The notes below the pieces were generated by a model. It ran no database searches and was not told where the DNA came from. It worked only from the letters and a program-made list of their open reading frames with translations. DNA of 64,000 nucleotides. Source: an uncultured Deferribacteraceae bacterium. Its GTDB lineage: Bacteria; Chrysiogenota; Deferribacteres; CAMZNJ01. Numbering within the stretch: position 1 is the stretch's first letter; each line of letters begins with the position of its first letter. Where the stretch lies: contig CAMZNS010000010.1 in assembly GCA_947313855.1 (NCBI GenBank), positions 1 through 64,000 of the forward strand, given 5' to 3'. The position numbers were made by a program, and so were the translations under genes. Shown here piece after piece: positions 34,448 through 43,111 of this stretch.

Positions 34448-37186
34448 ATGTCGAAAAATAACCACCCCTTAGCCCACCTATTTACCACCGAGTCGTGGTC
34501 GTCGCCCCGTGTACTCTTTGGCGACTACGAGTCTGATATCTACTCCTACTGGCTTGACTCCGCCTACTTTGAGGTGGACATGAACAGCTCTAAGCCACCC
34601 TTCTCCATGCTTATCCCCCCACCAAATGTTACTGGTAACCTGCACATCGGTCACGCACTCAACACCACACTGCAAGATATGCTTGCTCGGTATCATCGTC
34701 TTCGTGGGTACGAAGTGTTCTGGTCTGTGGGCACCGATCACGCTGGCATTGCCACACAAAATGTTGTTGAGCGTGAGCTGCACAAGGATGGCATAACCCG
34801 TCATGATTTGGGTCGCGAGAAGTTTGTGGAGCGTGTTTGGGAGTGGAAGGAGGAGTACGGCAGTAGCATTAAGAATCAGCTGATGCGTATGGGTGCTTCC
34901 TGCGACTGGTCGCGAGAGTGGTTCACCATGGACGACAACCTCAGTCGTGTTGTTCGCCACACCTTTGTTGAATTCTACAAAAAGGGGCTTATCTACCGTG
35001 GCGAATACATGGTCAACTGGTGTCCACGGTGTCTGTCTGCCATTAGCGACTTGGAGACCAACAGCATTGAGGGCAAATCCCTCATGTACGACATAAAATA
35101 CCCCCTCGCCGATGGTAGTGGTCATGTTGTCATATCCACTACCCGACCCGAAACCTATTTTGCCGATGTTGCTGTTGCTGTGCACCCCGATGATAATCGC
35201 TACAAGCACCTTGTTGGCAAGATGGTGGAGTTGCCCCTCGTTGGTCGTAGCATCCCCATTATTGCAGATGATTACGTGGACATGGAGTTCGGATCCGCCT
35301 GCCTCAAGGTTACCCCTTCCCACGATGCCAATGATTTCGAAATCGGCAAACGACACAACCTAGAACACCTCGAAGTAATCGACGCGGATGGTACCTTAAA
35401 CCAACTTGCAGGCAAGTACGCTGGCTTGGATAGGTTTGAGGCACGCAAACAGGTTGTTGCGGGGTTGGAGGAGGCTGGCTACCTGATTGCCACCCACGAT
35501 CACACCAATGCTGTTGGATCGTGCGACAGGTGCTCCACCGTAATCGAACCACGCCTGTCTGAGCAATGGTTTTTGAGCATGAAAGATATGGCTGCTGTTG
35601 CTATCGACGCTGTTGAGTCGGGTGAGATTAAACTCCATCCGCCAACATGGCAAAACCTTTACTTCGACTGGATGACGAATATTCGCGACTGGTGCATCTC
35701 ACGCCAACTTTGGTGGGGGCACCGCATCCCCGCATACTACTGCCACAACGGACACACCACCGTTGCCATGGAAACACCCACCTCTTGTGCCACTTGTGGC
35801 GGCGAGATATCGCACCAAGATGAAGATGTTTTAGACACATGGTACTCATCGCAACTCCTACCATTTGCTGTGCTAGGATGGCCAGAAGATACGGCAATGA
35901 TGGACAGATTCTACCCGTCGTCGGTGCTTTCCACCGGTTTTGACATAATATTCTTTTGGGTCGCACGAATGATAATGATGGGGTACGAGTTTACAGGTAA
36001 AAAACCGTTTGACAATGTATACTTCCACGCCTTGGTGCGAGATTCAAACGGTCAGAAAATGAGCAAATCCAAGGGGAATGTTGTGAACCCCCTAGAGCTG
36101 GCAGACAAATACGGTGCCGATACGCTACGTATGTCGTTGGCAGCTTTCGCTGTGCAGGGGCGAGATATTAAGCTCGACCTCAACCGTGTCGAAGGGTTCT
36201 ACCACTTTACAAACAAAATCTGGAACGCATCCCGCTTTGTCATGATAAACGCTCAAGACGCAACATACACCGAGCCCACAATTAGCGATAAAGGTGTGGT
36301 GGATACCGCCGACAGGTGGATAATCATGGAGCTCAATACCGCACTCAATAAATTCTCGCAACAAATAGAAGGGTACAACTTCGGCGGTGCAATGCAAACC
36401 GCTTACGACTTCTTCTGGAGCACATACTGCGACTGGTATCTCGAGGTTGTCAAAGTACGACTTGCTGGGGTGGATACATCCACAGAAGATGGTGCAAAAA
36501 TACGGGACGAAGCAACAAGCATGACACTGTACGTTCTGCGTAGCTCACTAATCATGCTCCACAGTGTCGCACCATTCCTCACCGAGTACATCTACCAACA
36601 ACTACCCAACAAACGAACACAATCTATTATGCTGGAGGAATACCCGAACCCCGCCATCTCGCAAGCATTACAAGACGGTGGTGAAGGTGGAATCGCAGAA
36701 GCCTTCCAAAGTGCCACAACACAGATGAGCCTCGCAATGGAGTTTATCACCATGGTACGTAACATTCGTGGGGAATACAATATCCCCGCTAAGGTTGAGC
36801 TAAGTATTTTGGTGCGTTGTGATGAAGCGTCGCAAGGGGCACTGGAACAGTCGCAAAACCTTGTTCACGCCCTTGCCAACGTGGGAACAATGAATTTTGT
36901 TGCAACACTTGAAGACGCACCTGAAGGGAGTGCCACCAAGGTTTCATCCAACTTTGAGGTTGCAGTCAATATCAAAGACTACATCGATATTCCGCAAGAG
37001 ATTGCACGCCTCGAACGTGAAAAGAAAGGACTACTGAAAGACCTGTCCGTGTATGGCAAAAAACTCGAAAATAAACGATTTCTGGAGAGTGCACCCAAAG
37101 AGGTTATTACCAAAGATAGGGCGAAGGTTGCGGACTTAAATGAACAGCTGGAATCAGTTGTTCGTGCGTTATCGTCGTTGACTTAG
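34448..37186 (+). CDS. valS: Valyl-tRNA synthetase
   Basis: 912 residues from ATG 34448, which has AGGAG at 34434-34438. PPPNVTGNLHIGHAL gives the HIGH motif (66-69). The editing domain follows (TTRPETYFADVAVAVHP), and GQKMSKSKGNVV is the KMSKS loop. The anticodon domain and a C-terminal coiled coil (IPQEIARLEREKKGLLKDL) match bacterial ValS. It charges tRNA-Val and edits threonine. Codon style is T/G-ending in the first third and A/C-ending later. Confidence 0.97.
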   Translation: MSKNNHPLAHLFTTESWSSPRVLFGDYESDIYSYWLDSAYFEVDMNSSKPPFSMLIPPPNVTGNLHIGHALNTTLQDMLARYHRLRGYEVFWSVGTDHAGIATQNVVERELHKDGITRHDLGREKFVERVWEWKEEYGSSIKNQLMRMGASCDWSREWFTMDDNLSRVVRHTFVEFYKKGLIYRGEYMVNWCPRCLSAISDLETNSIEGKSLMYDIKYPLADGSGHVVISTTRPETYFADVAVAVHPDDNRYKHLVGKMVELPLVGRSIPIIADDYVDMEFGSACLKVTPSHDANDFEIGKRHNLEHLEVIDADGTLNQLAGKYAGLDRFEARKQVVAGLEEAGYLIATHDHTNAVGSCDRCSTVIEPRLSEQWFLSMKDMAAVAIDAVESGEIKLHPPTWQNLYFDWMTNIRDWCISRQLWWGHRIPAYYCHNGHTTVAMETPTSCATCGGEISHQDEDVLDTWYSSQLLPFAVLGWPEDTAMMDRFYPSSVLSTGFDIIFFWVARMIMMGYEFTGKKPFDNVYFHALVRDSNGQKMSKSKGNVVNPLELADKYGADTLRMSLAAFAVQGRDIKLDLNRVEGFYHFTNKIWNASRFVMINAQDATYTEPTISDKGVVDTADRWIIMELNTALNKFSQQIEGYNFGGAMQTAYDFFWSTYCDWYLEVVKVRLAGVDTSTEDGAKIRDEATSMTLYVLRSSLIMLHSVAPFLTEYIYQQLPNKRTQSIMLEEYPNPAISQALQDGGEGGIAEAFQSATTQMSLAMEFITMVRNIRGEYNIPAKVELSILVRCDEASQGALEQSQNLVHALANVGTMNFVATLEDAPEGSATKVSSNFEVAVNIKDYIDIPQEIARLEREKKGLLKDLSVYGKKLENKRFLESAPKEVITKDRAKVADLNEQLESVVRALSSLT

Positions 37187-37199
37187 GTAGTAGCTTTTT

Positions 37200-39062
37200 A
37201 TGGATGGTTTGAGTTTATACAAGTTTTTTCGGTGCTGTAACGAAATTTTCGGGGCTAACGCTAACGCTAACGCTAACGCTGGTGCTGGTGCTAACGCTGG
37301 TGCTGGTGCTAACGCTAACGCTGGTGCTAACGCTGGTGCACAAGTGAACTCACTCCTACTATGGAACGACGCCATCTACCTCAACCTTTACAAAAAAGAG
37401 GTACACTCGTTGGCATTTACGTTCGGATCTGGTCGTGCTAGCCTGTCGTTTGTGAGCGATACATTTTCGTCGAAGCAGGTGGGTATTTTCGAGAACCTAC
37501 GTGGGGGCACTGTTGAGGGGTTTTCCACCCATGGACATGATCGCATCGGGTTTGTTGACATAGCGAAACGTCGCCCTAGTGGTAAGTTGCAGCGGTTTCG
37601 GTTAGTGTTTGAGATTGTTGGTGCCATGTCCAACTTCTTTATCCTTGATGGCGAAACTGGTCGCATCCTCTACAACCTTAATCAGCGTAACATGGATACC
37701 GCTCGCTCTATCGGCGTGTCCCATGTGTATCAACCCTTTGCCTCCAACAAAACCATGGCTTTGGCGAACTACAGCAGTGCCTCTGAGGCTCGACTTGACG
37801 CCCCTACGAATAGTTCGGCGTCTGCTGCTGCTGAGGCGTATTTTTCGTCCCTCGAAGGGTTCTCCAAACCACTTGTACGCGAGGCTGTTGATCTGGTTGA
37901 GTCGCACGGTTACGATGTGGCGTTGGAGTATATTTTCCATGAAATAAATATGGGCACCGACTTTTACGCCCAAGACGCCACCCTATTGCCCTTTACAAGG
38001 CATGTCTGTGGTATGGATGATTTCGCCAATGTGGGGGGTACATCCCCTGAGACACCCCCTGAGACACCCCCTGTTGAGGGAGCAAAGTGGCGTGCATACA
38101 ACTTTCTGAGCCCAGAGATGGGAGCGTATTTGCAGTCCTTGACACCGCGGGAAGCTACCCTGCGAATATCTGTGGCAAGTAGTATTCGTAAGGGGCTTAA
38201 AAAATATACTCAGCTGTGCAAAGGCTTACGTACCGAGTTGGAGAACGCCTCAAACTACGAAAAATATCGCCAAGAGGCAGACCTACTAAAGATGAACCTA
38301 CACACTGTTCGAGGTCGCGGCGTCTACAGCCTCACCAAATACACCCCTGATGGCGTTGAATCGAATATCCGATACACCTACAACAGCGATCTACATGTTC
38401 ACGACTACATGAAACGACTCTACCACCGTGCAGGACGACTCGAACGAGGTATCCCTGTCATACAAGAAAGACTCAACCTCATGGAAAGCTATGTGAAGTT
38501 TTACGAAGAACAGGAACACTACTGCGAAACAGCATCATACGGCGAACTGCTCTACATGCGAAGTAACGTGCTCGTGCTTGGCAAAAAAGGGGGGGAACCT
38601 AACAAACACGGATCCGGCGGTGCCAAAGGACGCAAAAAACTGGACGCTCGACTAAAATATGAAGGGTTCCACCGATTCGAAATAGACGGCGTACTGTGCA
38701 TGCTCGGGAAAAATAGTCGCGGAAACCACGAACTACTACGTGAAGCACTGCCACACGACCACTGGGTGCACGCCAAAGGGATACCATCTGCACACGGAAT
38801 AATACGATGGAACAACGACAACAACACTAACCATGACCAAGATAAACTGGACGCACTAATACACACAATGGCTCAACTAGTTGCACACTACACCAAAACA
38901 ACCAACAAACAGGTGGAAATAGACTACACAATACGCAAAAATGTGCGAAACGTAAAAGGTGCACCCATGGGGTTCGTAACCTACAAAGGATTCAAAACCA
39001 TCGCTGTGAACAAAATGAACAAAAACAAAGTAGAACAAATTATCGAGAACAGGAAGCGGTAA
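37200..39062 (+). CDS. rqcH: NFACT ribosome quality control protein RqcH with simple-sequence insert
   Basis: 620 residues. MDGLSLYKFFRCCNEIF is the NFACT-N start, then an insert of Gly/Ala/Asn residues (about 19-46). The DR pair needed for Ala-tailing is in HGHDRIGFVD. EIVGAMSNFFILD replaces the usual ELMGRHSN-type stretch, so part of this site is altered. Coiled-coil arms run from about 330 to 450. NFACT-R closes the protein (HWVHAKGIPSAHGIIRWN, RKNVRNVKGAPMGFVTYKG). It binds stalled 50S subunits and adds Ala tails. The first half uses T/G-ending codons, the second A/C-ending. Confidence 0.88.
   Translation: MDGLSLYKFFRCCNEIFGANANANANAGAGANAGAGANANAGANAGAQVNSLLLWNDAIYLNLYKKEVHSLAFTFGSGRASLSFVSDTFSSKQVGIFENLRGGTVEGFSTHGHDRIGFVDIAKRRPSGKLQRFRLVFEIVGAMSNFFILDGETGRILYNLNQRNMDTARSIGVSHVYQPFASNKTMALANYSSASEARLDAPTNSSASAAAEAYFSSLEGFSKPLVREAVDLVESHGYDVALEYIFHEINMGTDFYAQDATLLPFTRHVCGMDDFANVGGTSPETPPETPPVEGAKWRAYNFLSPEMGAYLQSLTPREATLRISVASSIRKGLKKYTQLCKGLRTELENASNYEKYRQEADLLKMNLHTVRGRGVYSLTKYTPDGVESNIRYTYNSDLHVHDYMKRLYHRAGRLERGIPVIQERLNLMESYVKFYEEQEHYCETASYGELLYMRSNVLVLGKKGGEPNKHGSGGAKGRKKLDARLKYEGFHRFEIDGVLCMLGKNSRGNHELLREALPHDHWVHAKGIPSAHGIIRWNNDNNTNHDQDKLDALIHTMAQLVAHYTKTTNKQVEIDYTIRKNVRNVKGAPMGFVTYKGFKTIAVNKMNKNKVEQIIENRKR
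37255..37341 (+). repeat. In-frame GCTAAC/GCTGGT array inside rqcH
   Basis: About 14 hexamers of GCTAAC or GCTGGT encode alternating Ala-Asn and Ala-Gly at residues 19-46 of RqcH, between the first conserved helix and the rest of NFACT-N. Confidence 0.95.
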
Positions 39063-39088
39063 CAACAAAATAAACTGGATAGATAGCA

Positions 39089-39925
39089 ATGAACGACACT
39101 AACACCCAACAACAAATAAACAACAAACCGATTGTGGGGAAGTACGGCTGGTACGACTACTTCAACCCCAACATCGGCTCACGGGCAACACGCAATACGA
39201 ATAACCCCCACGGCGTTGTAACACGCAAGCACTCCCGAGGAGACAACCTGAACAGTAGCTTCACAAACTTCACCGACAACCGATACATTTACAGCAACAA
39301 CATGTGGAACGCCATCGAAAAATACGCACCAAGATACCCCGAAGTACGACCCGAAACCGTTTTCGACAATAACAACAAAACTGTCCTTGAAGTTGGCATC
39401 GGTAATGGCGAATTCCTCATCAATCTGGCGGAAAATAACCCCGAAACCAACTTTATCGGATTCGAAGTATTCAAAGAGGGGGCAACAAAATGCATACGCC
39501 GATGCAAGTCTCTGGGACTAAACAACGTTCGTGTGGTGCATTTCGATGCAATATTCTACATGCACCTACTGGAAAAATCATCCATCAGCGAAATCTACGT
39601 TAACTTCCCCGATCCATGGTTCAAAAAACGCCACAGAAAGAGACGTATCATTAATCCGCAATTTGTTGAGCTAGTTGCAAGCCTGCTAAAACCTGATGGC
39701 GTGCTCAATATTGCCACAGACAACGAAGACTACGCCACAGGCTTGGACGGAATACAGCATACCCTAGAAAACTGTGCATCGGGTGGCACCCTCTCCAATA
39801 TGCAGGGAGAACCATTCACCCACGACGACTCACACTACTTCCCCACAAAATACTACCGCAAGTTCGGTCGCCAACGCTCCTACTTCTTCAAGTACTATCG
39901 ACCCAACACCAATGCACAAAAGTAA
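39089..39925 (+). CDS. trmB: tRNA (guanine-N7)-methyltransferase
   Basis: 278 residues. VLEVGIGNGEFLINLAENNP binds SAM, NFPDPWFKKRHRKRR is the TrmB signature, and LNIATDNEDYA follows. The enzyme makes m7G46 in tRNA. The N-terminal 60 residues, with an Asn-rich start, are longer than in E. coli. It starts 26 bp after rqcH. Confidence 0.95.
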   Translation: MNDTNTQQQINNKPIVGKYGWYDYFNPNIGSRATRNTNNPHGVVTRKHSRGDNLNSSFTNFTDNRYIYSNNMWNAIEKYAPRYPEVRPETVFDNNNKTVLEVGIGNGEFLINLAENNPETNFIGFEVFKEGATKCIRRCKSLGLNNVRVVHFDAIFYMHLLEKSSISEIYVNFPDPWFKKRHRKRRIINPQFVELVASLLKPDGVLNIATDNEDYATGLDGIQHTLENCASGGTLSNMQGEPFTHDDSHYFPTKYYRKFGRQRSYFFKYYRPNTNAQK

Positions 39926-39966
39926 CCAAATAACAACTAAATAATAAATTAAACGAGGTGATTTTT

Positions 39967-40392
39967 ATGAACCAAAACACAAGCAACACCAATAGCGTAG
40001 ATGGTGCAAACGACGAAGGACAGGGGGCGAACCCCGCTGAAAACAACCTCCGCAAGGTCGAAGGGATGGCAGACTTTGACCCCGCTACACTCAAAAAAGC
40101 GAAAGTCGGACTGCACACACTTGGAGGCGGAGAACTAACCGCCGGATCCCTGGAAGACATGCTCGAATTCCCCCTAGACTACACCTACAAGGTCATCGGT
40201 ATCAATACCCCCGAATTCGTACCAGCAGTGGAAACTTTCTTTGCCGAGGCTTCCCCAAAAATACACCAAAAAGAATCATCGTCAGGGAAATACGTATCAC
40301 TAAGCATCACAGTGCACCTAACAGATTACGCCACACTCAAAAAATACTACGACGGAGTGGCAACACTAAAAGGATTCAAATATTGCATGTAA
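39967..40392 (+). CDS. DUF493/YbeD-like protein
   Basis: 141 residues from ATG 39967, with GAGGTG 8 nt upstream. The last 85 residues match the small ferredoxin-like YbeD/DUF493 fold (EFPLDYTYKVIGINTPEF, GKYVSLSITVHLTDYATL, YDGVATLKGFKYCM). The first 55 residues are an Asn/Gly-rich extension. The family's role is unknown; it has a structural likeness to ACT domains. Confidence 0.75.
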   Translation: MNQNTSNTNSVDGANDEGQGANPAENNLRKVEGMADFDPATLKKAKVGLHTLGGGELTAGSLEDMLEFPLDYTYKVIGINTPEFVPAVETFFAEASPKIHQKESSSGKYVSLSITVHLTDYATLKKYYDGVATLKGFKYCM

Positions 40393-40410
40393 TAAATATT
40401 AAAATATGAT
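40383..40410 (+). promoter_or_regulatory. Candidate pfkA promoter
   Basis: TTGCAT (40383-40388) and TATGAT (40405-40410) are 16 bp apart and overlap the 3' end of the YbeD-family gene. A TACAAT lies at 40410-40415. The leader to pfkA would be about 115 nt. Confidence 0.4.
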
Positions 40411-40531
40411 ACAATTAAGAAGTTATACTTTTCTAACGAATAAAACATGAAGAATTGCCTTTAAACAAAAGACATATTAAAATGTCCAAACCTACAAACA
40501 CAACTACACAAGTAGCTAACGGAGCAAAACT

Positions 40532-41494
40532 ATGAAAACAATCGGTGTCTTAACCAGCGGTGGCGATAGCCCCGGAATGAACGCAGCCATACGTGCTGTT
40601 GTACGCACAGCACACGCCAAAGGACTCGTCGTCTACGGTATCGAAAACGGATACCAAGGGATGATCGACAACAACATGAGGATACTACAACCCCACGACG
40701 TTGGCGGAATACTACACAGGGGCGGAACATTCCTCTACTCAGCACGCTGCAAAGAATTTCGTACCTACGAAGGACGAGAAAAAGCCCACAATAACCTGAA
40801 AACCAGGGGCATCGAAGCCATTGTTGTCATCGGCGGTGACGGATCGCTAGCCGGTGCAAGGGACCTCTACAACGAATTCAACATCCGGTGCATCGGAATA
40901 CCCGGATCCATCGACAACGACCTCTACGGCACAGACATGTCACTCGGCGTGGACACCGCACTCAACACCATCGTCAACGCACTGGACATGATAAGCGATA
41001 CCGCCTCAAGCCACAACAGAACCTTCTTCGTAGAAGTAATGGGACGAAACAGCGGATACCTCGCAGCACAAGCAGCACTAGCATCAGGAGCCGAAGCAGT
41101 AGTCGTACCCGAATACAAATTCGACTGGGACAAAGGGATCAAACAACTACTAGACAGACACAACAACGGATACAGATGCAATATTGTTATTGTTGCCGAA
41201 GGGGCAGGCTCGGTGCTGGAGATGGCATCAGAGGTTAAGAAAAAAGCACCCGAACTTGACGCTCGAATCACTATCCTAGGACACGTGCAACGCGGTGGAG
41301 CACCAACCGCTTACGACCGTAACCTCGCATCCATACTAGGACGAACATCCGTCGAAGCACTACTTGACGGCAAAACAGGACTCATGGTAGGAACGCAAGG
41401 GGGCAAAATAGCGTTCACAAGCTTCGAAGATGTGTTCAACAACAAATCAACACTCGACCCAGCCATCATCGAAACATTAGTAATGATAAAATAA
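40532..41494 (+). CDS. pfkA: 6-phosphofructokinase (ATP type)
   Basis: 320 residues, the usual bacterial length. TSGGDSPGMNAAIRA is the N-terminal ATP loop. GGDGS keeps Gly after GGD, which marks ATP rather than pyrophosphate use. PGSIDNDLYGTD holds the catalytic Asp; most homologues have Thr where this one has Ser. MGRNSGYLA binds the substrate. It makes fructose-1,6-bisphosphate in glycolysis. RBS GGAG is about 8 nt upstream. Codons are almost entirely A/C-ending. Confidence 0.95.
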   Translation: MKTIGVLTSGGDSPGMNAAIRAVVRTAHAKGLVVYGIENGYQGMIDNNMRILQPHDVGGILHRGGTFLYSARCKEFRTYEGREKAHNNLKTRGIEAIVVIGGDGSLAGARDLYNEFNIRCIGIPGSIDNDLYGTDMSLGVDTALNTIVNALDMISDTASSHNRTFFVEVMGRNSGYLAAQAALASGAEAVVVPEYKFDWDKGIKQLLDRHNNGYRCNIVIVAEGAGSVLEMASEVKKKAPELDARITILGHVQRGGAPTAYDRNLASILGRTSVEALLDGKTGLMVGTQGGKIAFTSFEDVFNNKSTLDPAIIETLVMIK

Positions 41495-41525
41495 AACAAA
41501 ATACATAACACGAGAGGGAATAAAT

Positions 41526-41981
41526 ATGCTGAGCGATAAGATTTTTGACGATATGAAACAAGCCATGCGTAACAAAGACAAAACCGCACTGGGTGTCTTG
41601 CGTATGCTTCGTTCTGAGATTAAATACTCGGAAACCGACGGAGGCAACAAACCTAGCGACGAAAATACAATCAAAGTTGTACAGTCAGCTATCAAAAAAC
41701 GCAAAGTGGCAGCAGAACAATACAAAGAAGCTGGAAGAGACGATCTCGCTGAACAAGAAATAGCCGAAGCCGATGTGCTAGCACTGTACCTGCCCAAACA
41801 ACTATCCGAAACCGAAATCATAGAAATAATAACAGCCGAAGCAGAAAAACTCGGTATCAACAAAGGCAGCAAAAACGGTGCCGCAATGGGACAACTCATG
41901 AAAGGCGTAATGGCAGTAGTCGGTGCTAGTGCTGAAGGCAAAGCTGTCAATAATCTAGTGAAATCGTTTGTCAACGACTAA
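41526..41981 (+). CDS. GatB/YqeY-domain protein
   Basis: 151 residues, a complete YqeY-like protein: AMRNKDKTALGVLRMLRSEIK at the start and a C-terminal GKAVNNLVKSFV helix. QIEEA-type repeats give YLPKQLSE in the centre. The domain resembles the tail of GatB, which binds tRNA in the amidotransferase. The precise job of stand-alone YqeY is not known. A GAGGG lies upstream. Confidence 0.92.
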   Translation: MLSDKIFDDMKQAMRNKDKTALGVLRMLRSEIKYSETDGGNKPSDENTIKVVQSAIKKRKVAAEQYKEAGRDDLAEQEIAEADVLALYLPKQLSETEIIEIITAEAEKLGINKGSKNGAAMGQLMKGVMAVVGASAEGKAVNNLVKSFVND

Positions 41982-42063
41982 GCAGAGACGTAAATAAATA
42001 AAAATAATTGACTGACGGTCTTGTTGCGTACCGATGTGCCAACAACACCAGGGAGGAGAAGGT

Positions 42064-42534
42064 ATGTTAGGTTTTTTGGATATTATTATTGTTGCCGTGT
42101 TGGCAACTCTGTACGCAGGATTAGGGTTTTATCGTGGCATATTAAGGTCGATAACAGCTGTGGCCGTTCTTTACGGATCATACATGGCAGCCAAAATTGG
42201 TGCACCAGTGGTATTCCCCATTGTTGTTGGTATCATCCCTATCTTTGGGGCTTACATGTATATCGCAATCTTCGCGATAATAATGTACTTGACATACCTC
42301 CTCTTAGGCATGATAACAGGCATGATGTTTAAACGTGTCCTAAACTTTAGTCGTCCGAGATGGCTTTCTAGGTTCTTTGGTGGTCTTATTGGTGCAATGA
42401 TGGGTGTGTTTTTGGCGAGTATTTTGTTCTATTTGCTACAAATTTTCGCTCCCATGGGCACCCCATTCGTATCATCCATACTGAACTCCCCCGTTGCCAA
42501 TGCTCTGATCGGGTCTGTGGGTAGGCTTTTGTAG
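42064..42534 (+). CDS. CvpA-family membrane protein (first copy)
   Basis: 156 residues from ATG 42064, with a strong GGAGGAGAAGG just upstream. FLDIIIVAVLATLYAGLGFYRGI and the following helices match the CvpA family (four helices, Gly after the first). CvpA is linked to colicin V production and envelope stress tolerance. A second, divergent relative follows after 40 bp. Confidence 0.8.
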   Translation: MLGFLDIIIVAVLATLYAGLGFYRGILRSITAVAVLYGSYMAAKIGAPVVFPIVVGIIPIFGAYMYIAIFAIIMYLTYLLLGMITGMMFKRVLNFSRPRWLSRFFGGLIGAMMGVFLASILFYLLQIFAPMGTPFVSSILNSPVANALIGSVGRLL

Positions 42535-42574
42535 TCTAGTGCCCCTGTTCGTTAGTTCTTGAATTAAATATAAT

Positions 42575-43036
42575 ATGGTAGGTTTTATCGACATGACTTT
42601 GATTTACGCATCACTATTTGCACCCATACTGATTTTCGCCGTTGTAGGTTTTCGCAAAGGGGCGATGTTTACGTTGTTGTCCCTTTTGGTGTTTAACATT
42701 GCGTACCAAATATCTGTTTTGGCAACACCGTTTGTTTATATTTTGGTTGTGTCGTTGCTCCCGTTTTTGGAGAGCACTGCCTACCCATACGTTTATGTTA
42801 CACTGCTGGGGTTGTTGTACCTTGGCGGTGTACGTTTAACATTTTTCGCCATAGGCAAGATTTCTGGTTCGGTAAGATTTTTCATGTTTTCGCGATTGCT
42901 GACGTTCATTGATATCAGTCTTCGTACCGCACCGAGTCTACGTTCTAGCATATTGGGTGGCATACTTGGTCTTGTTTGGGGTTTGTTGGTAACGGTTGCA
43001 GTATTTTATTTGATTACGATCTACTATGTCGCTTAA
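42575..43036 (+). CDS. CvpA-like membrane protein (second copy)
   Basis: 153 residues with four to five helices. FAVVGFRKGAMFTLLSLLVF is the CvpA-type loop after TM1. It has little sequence identity to the first copy but the same size and layout, so the two look like an old tandem duplication. No good RBS is seen at ATG 42575. Function is unknown. Confidence 0.65.
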   Translation: MVGFIDMTLIYASLFAPILIFAVVGFRKGAMFTLLSLLVFNIAYQISVLATPFVYILVVSLLPFLESTAYPYVYVTLLGLLYLGGVRLTFFAIGKISGSVRFFMFSRLLTFIDISLRTAPSLRSSILGGILGLVWGLLVTVAVFYLITIYYVA

Positions 43037-43041
43037 CAACA

Positions 43042-43085
43042 TTGCTACGATGAGTCTTGCTACGATGAGTCTTGCTACGATGAAC
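43042..43085 (+). repeat. 15-bp array between the second CvpA gene and mutS2
   Basis: TTGCTACGATGAGTC twice and a third partial unit, starting 5 bp after the preceding stop codon. Confidence 0.92.
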
Positions 43086-43111
43086 ATTATTGAGCTAGTG
43101 GGGCTAGACGT

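Noticed and set aside
34478-35356. 292-residue ORF antisense to valS
   Set aside because: Shadow of the catalytic and editing domains of valS; no domain match.
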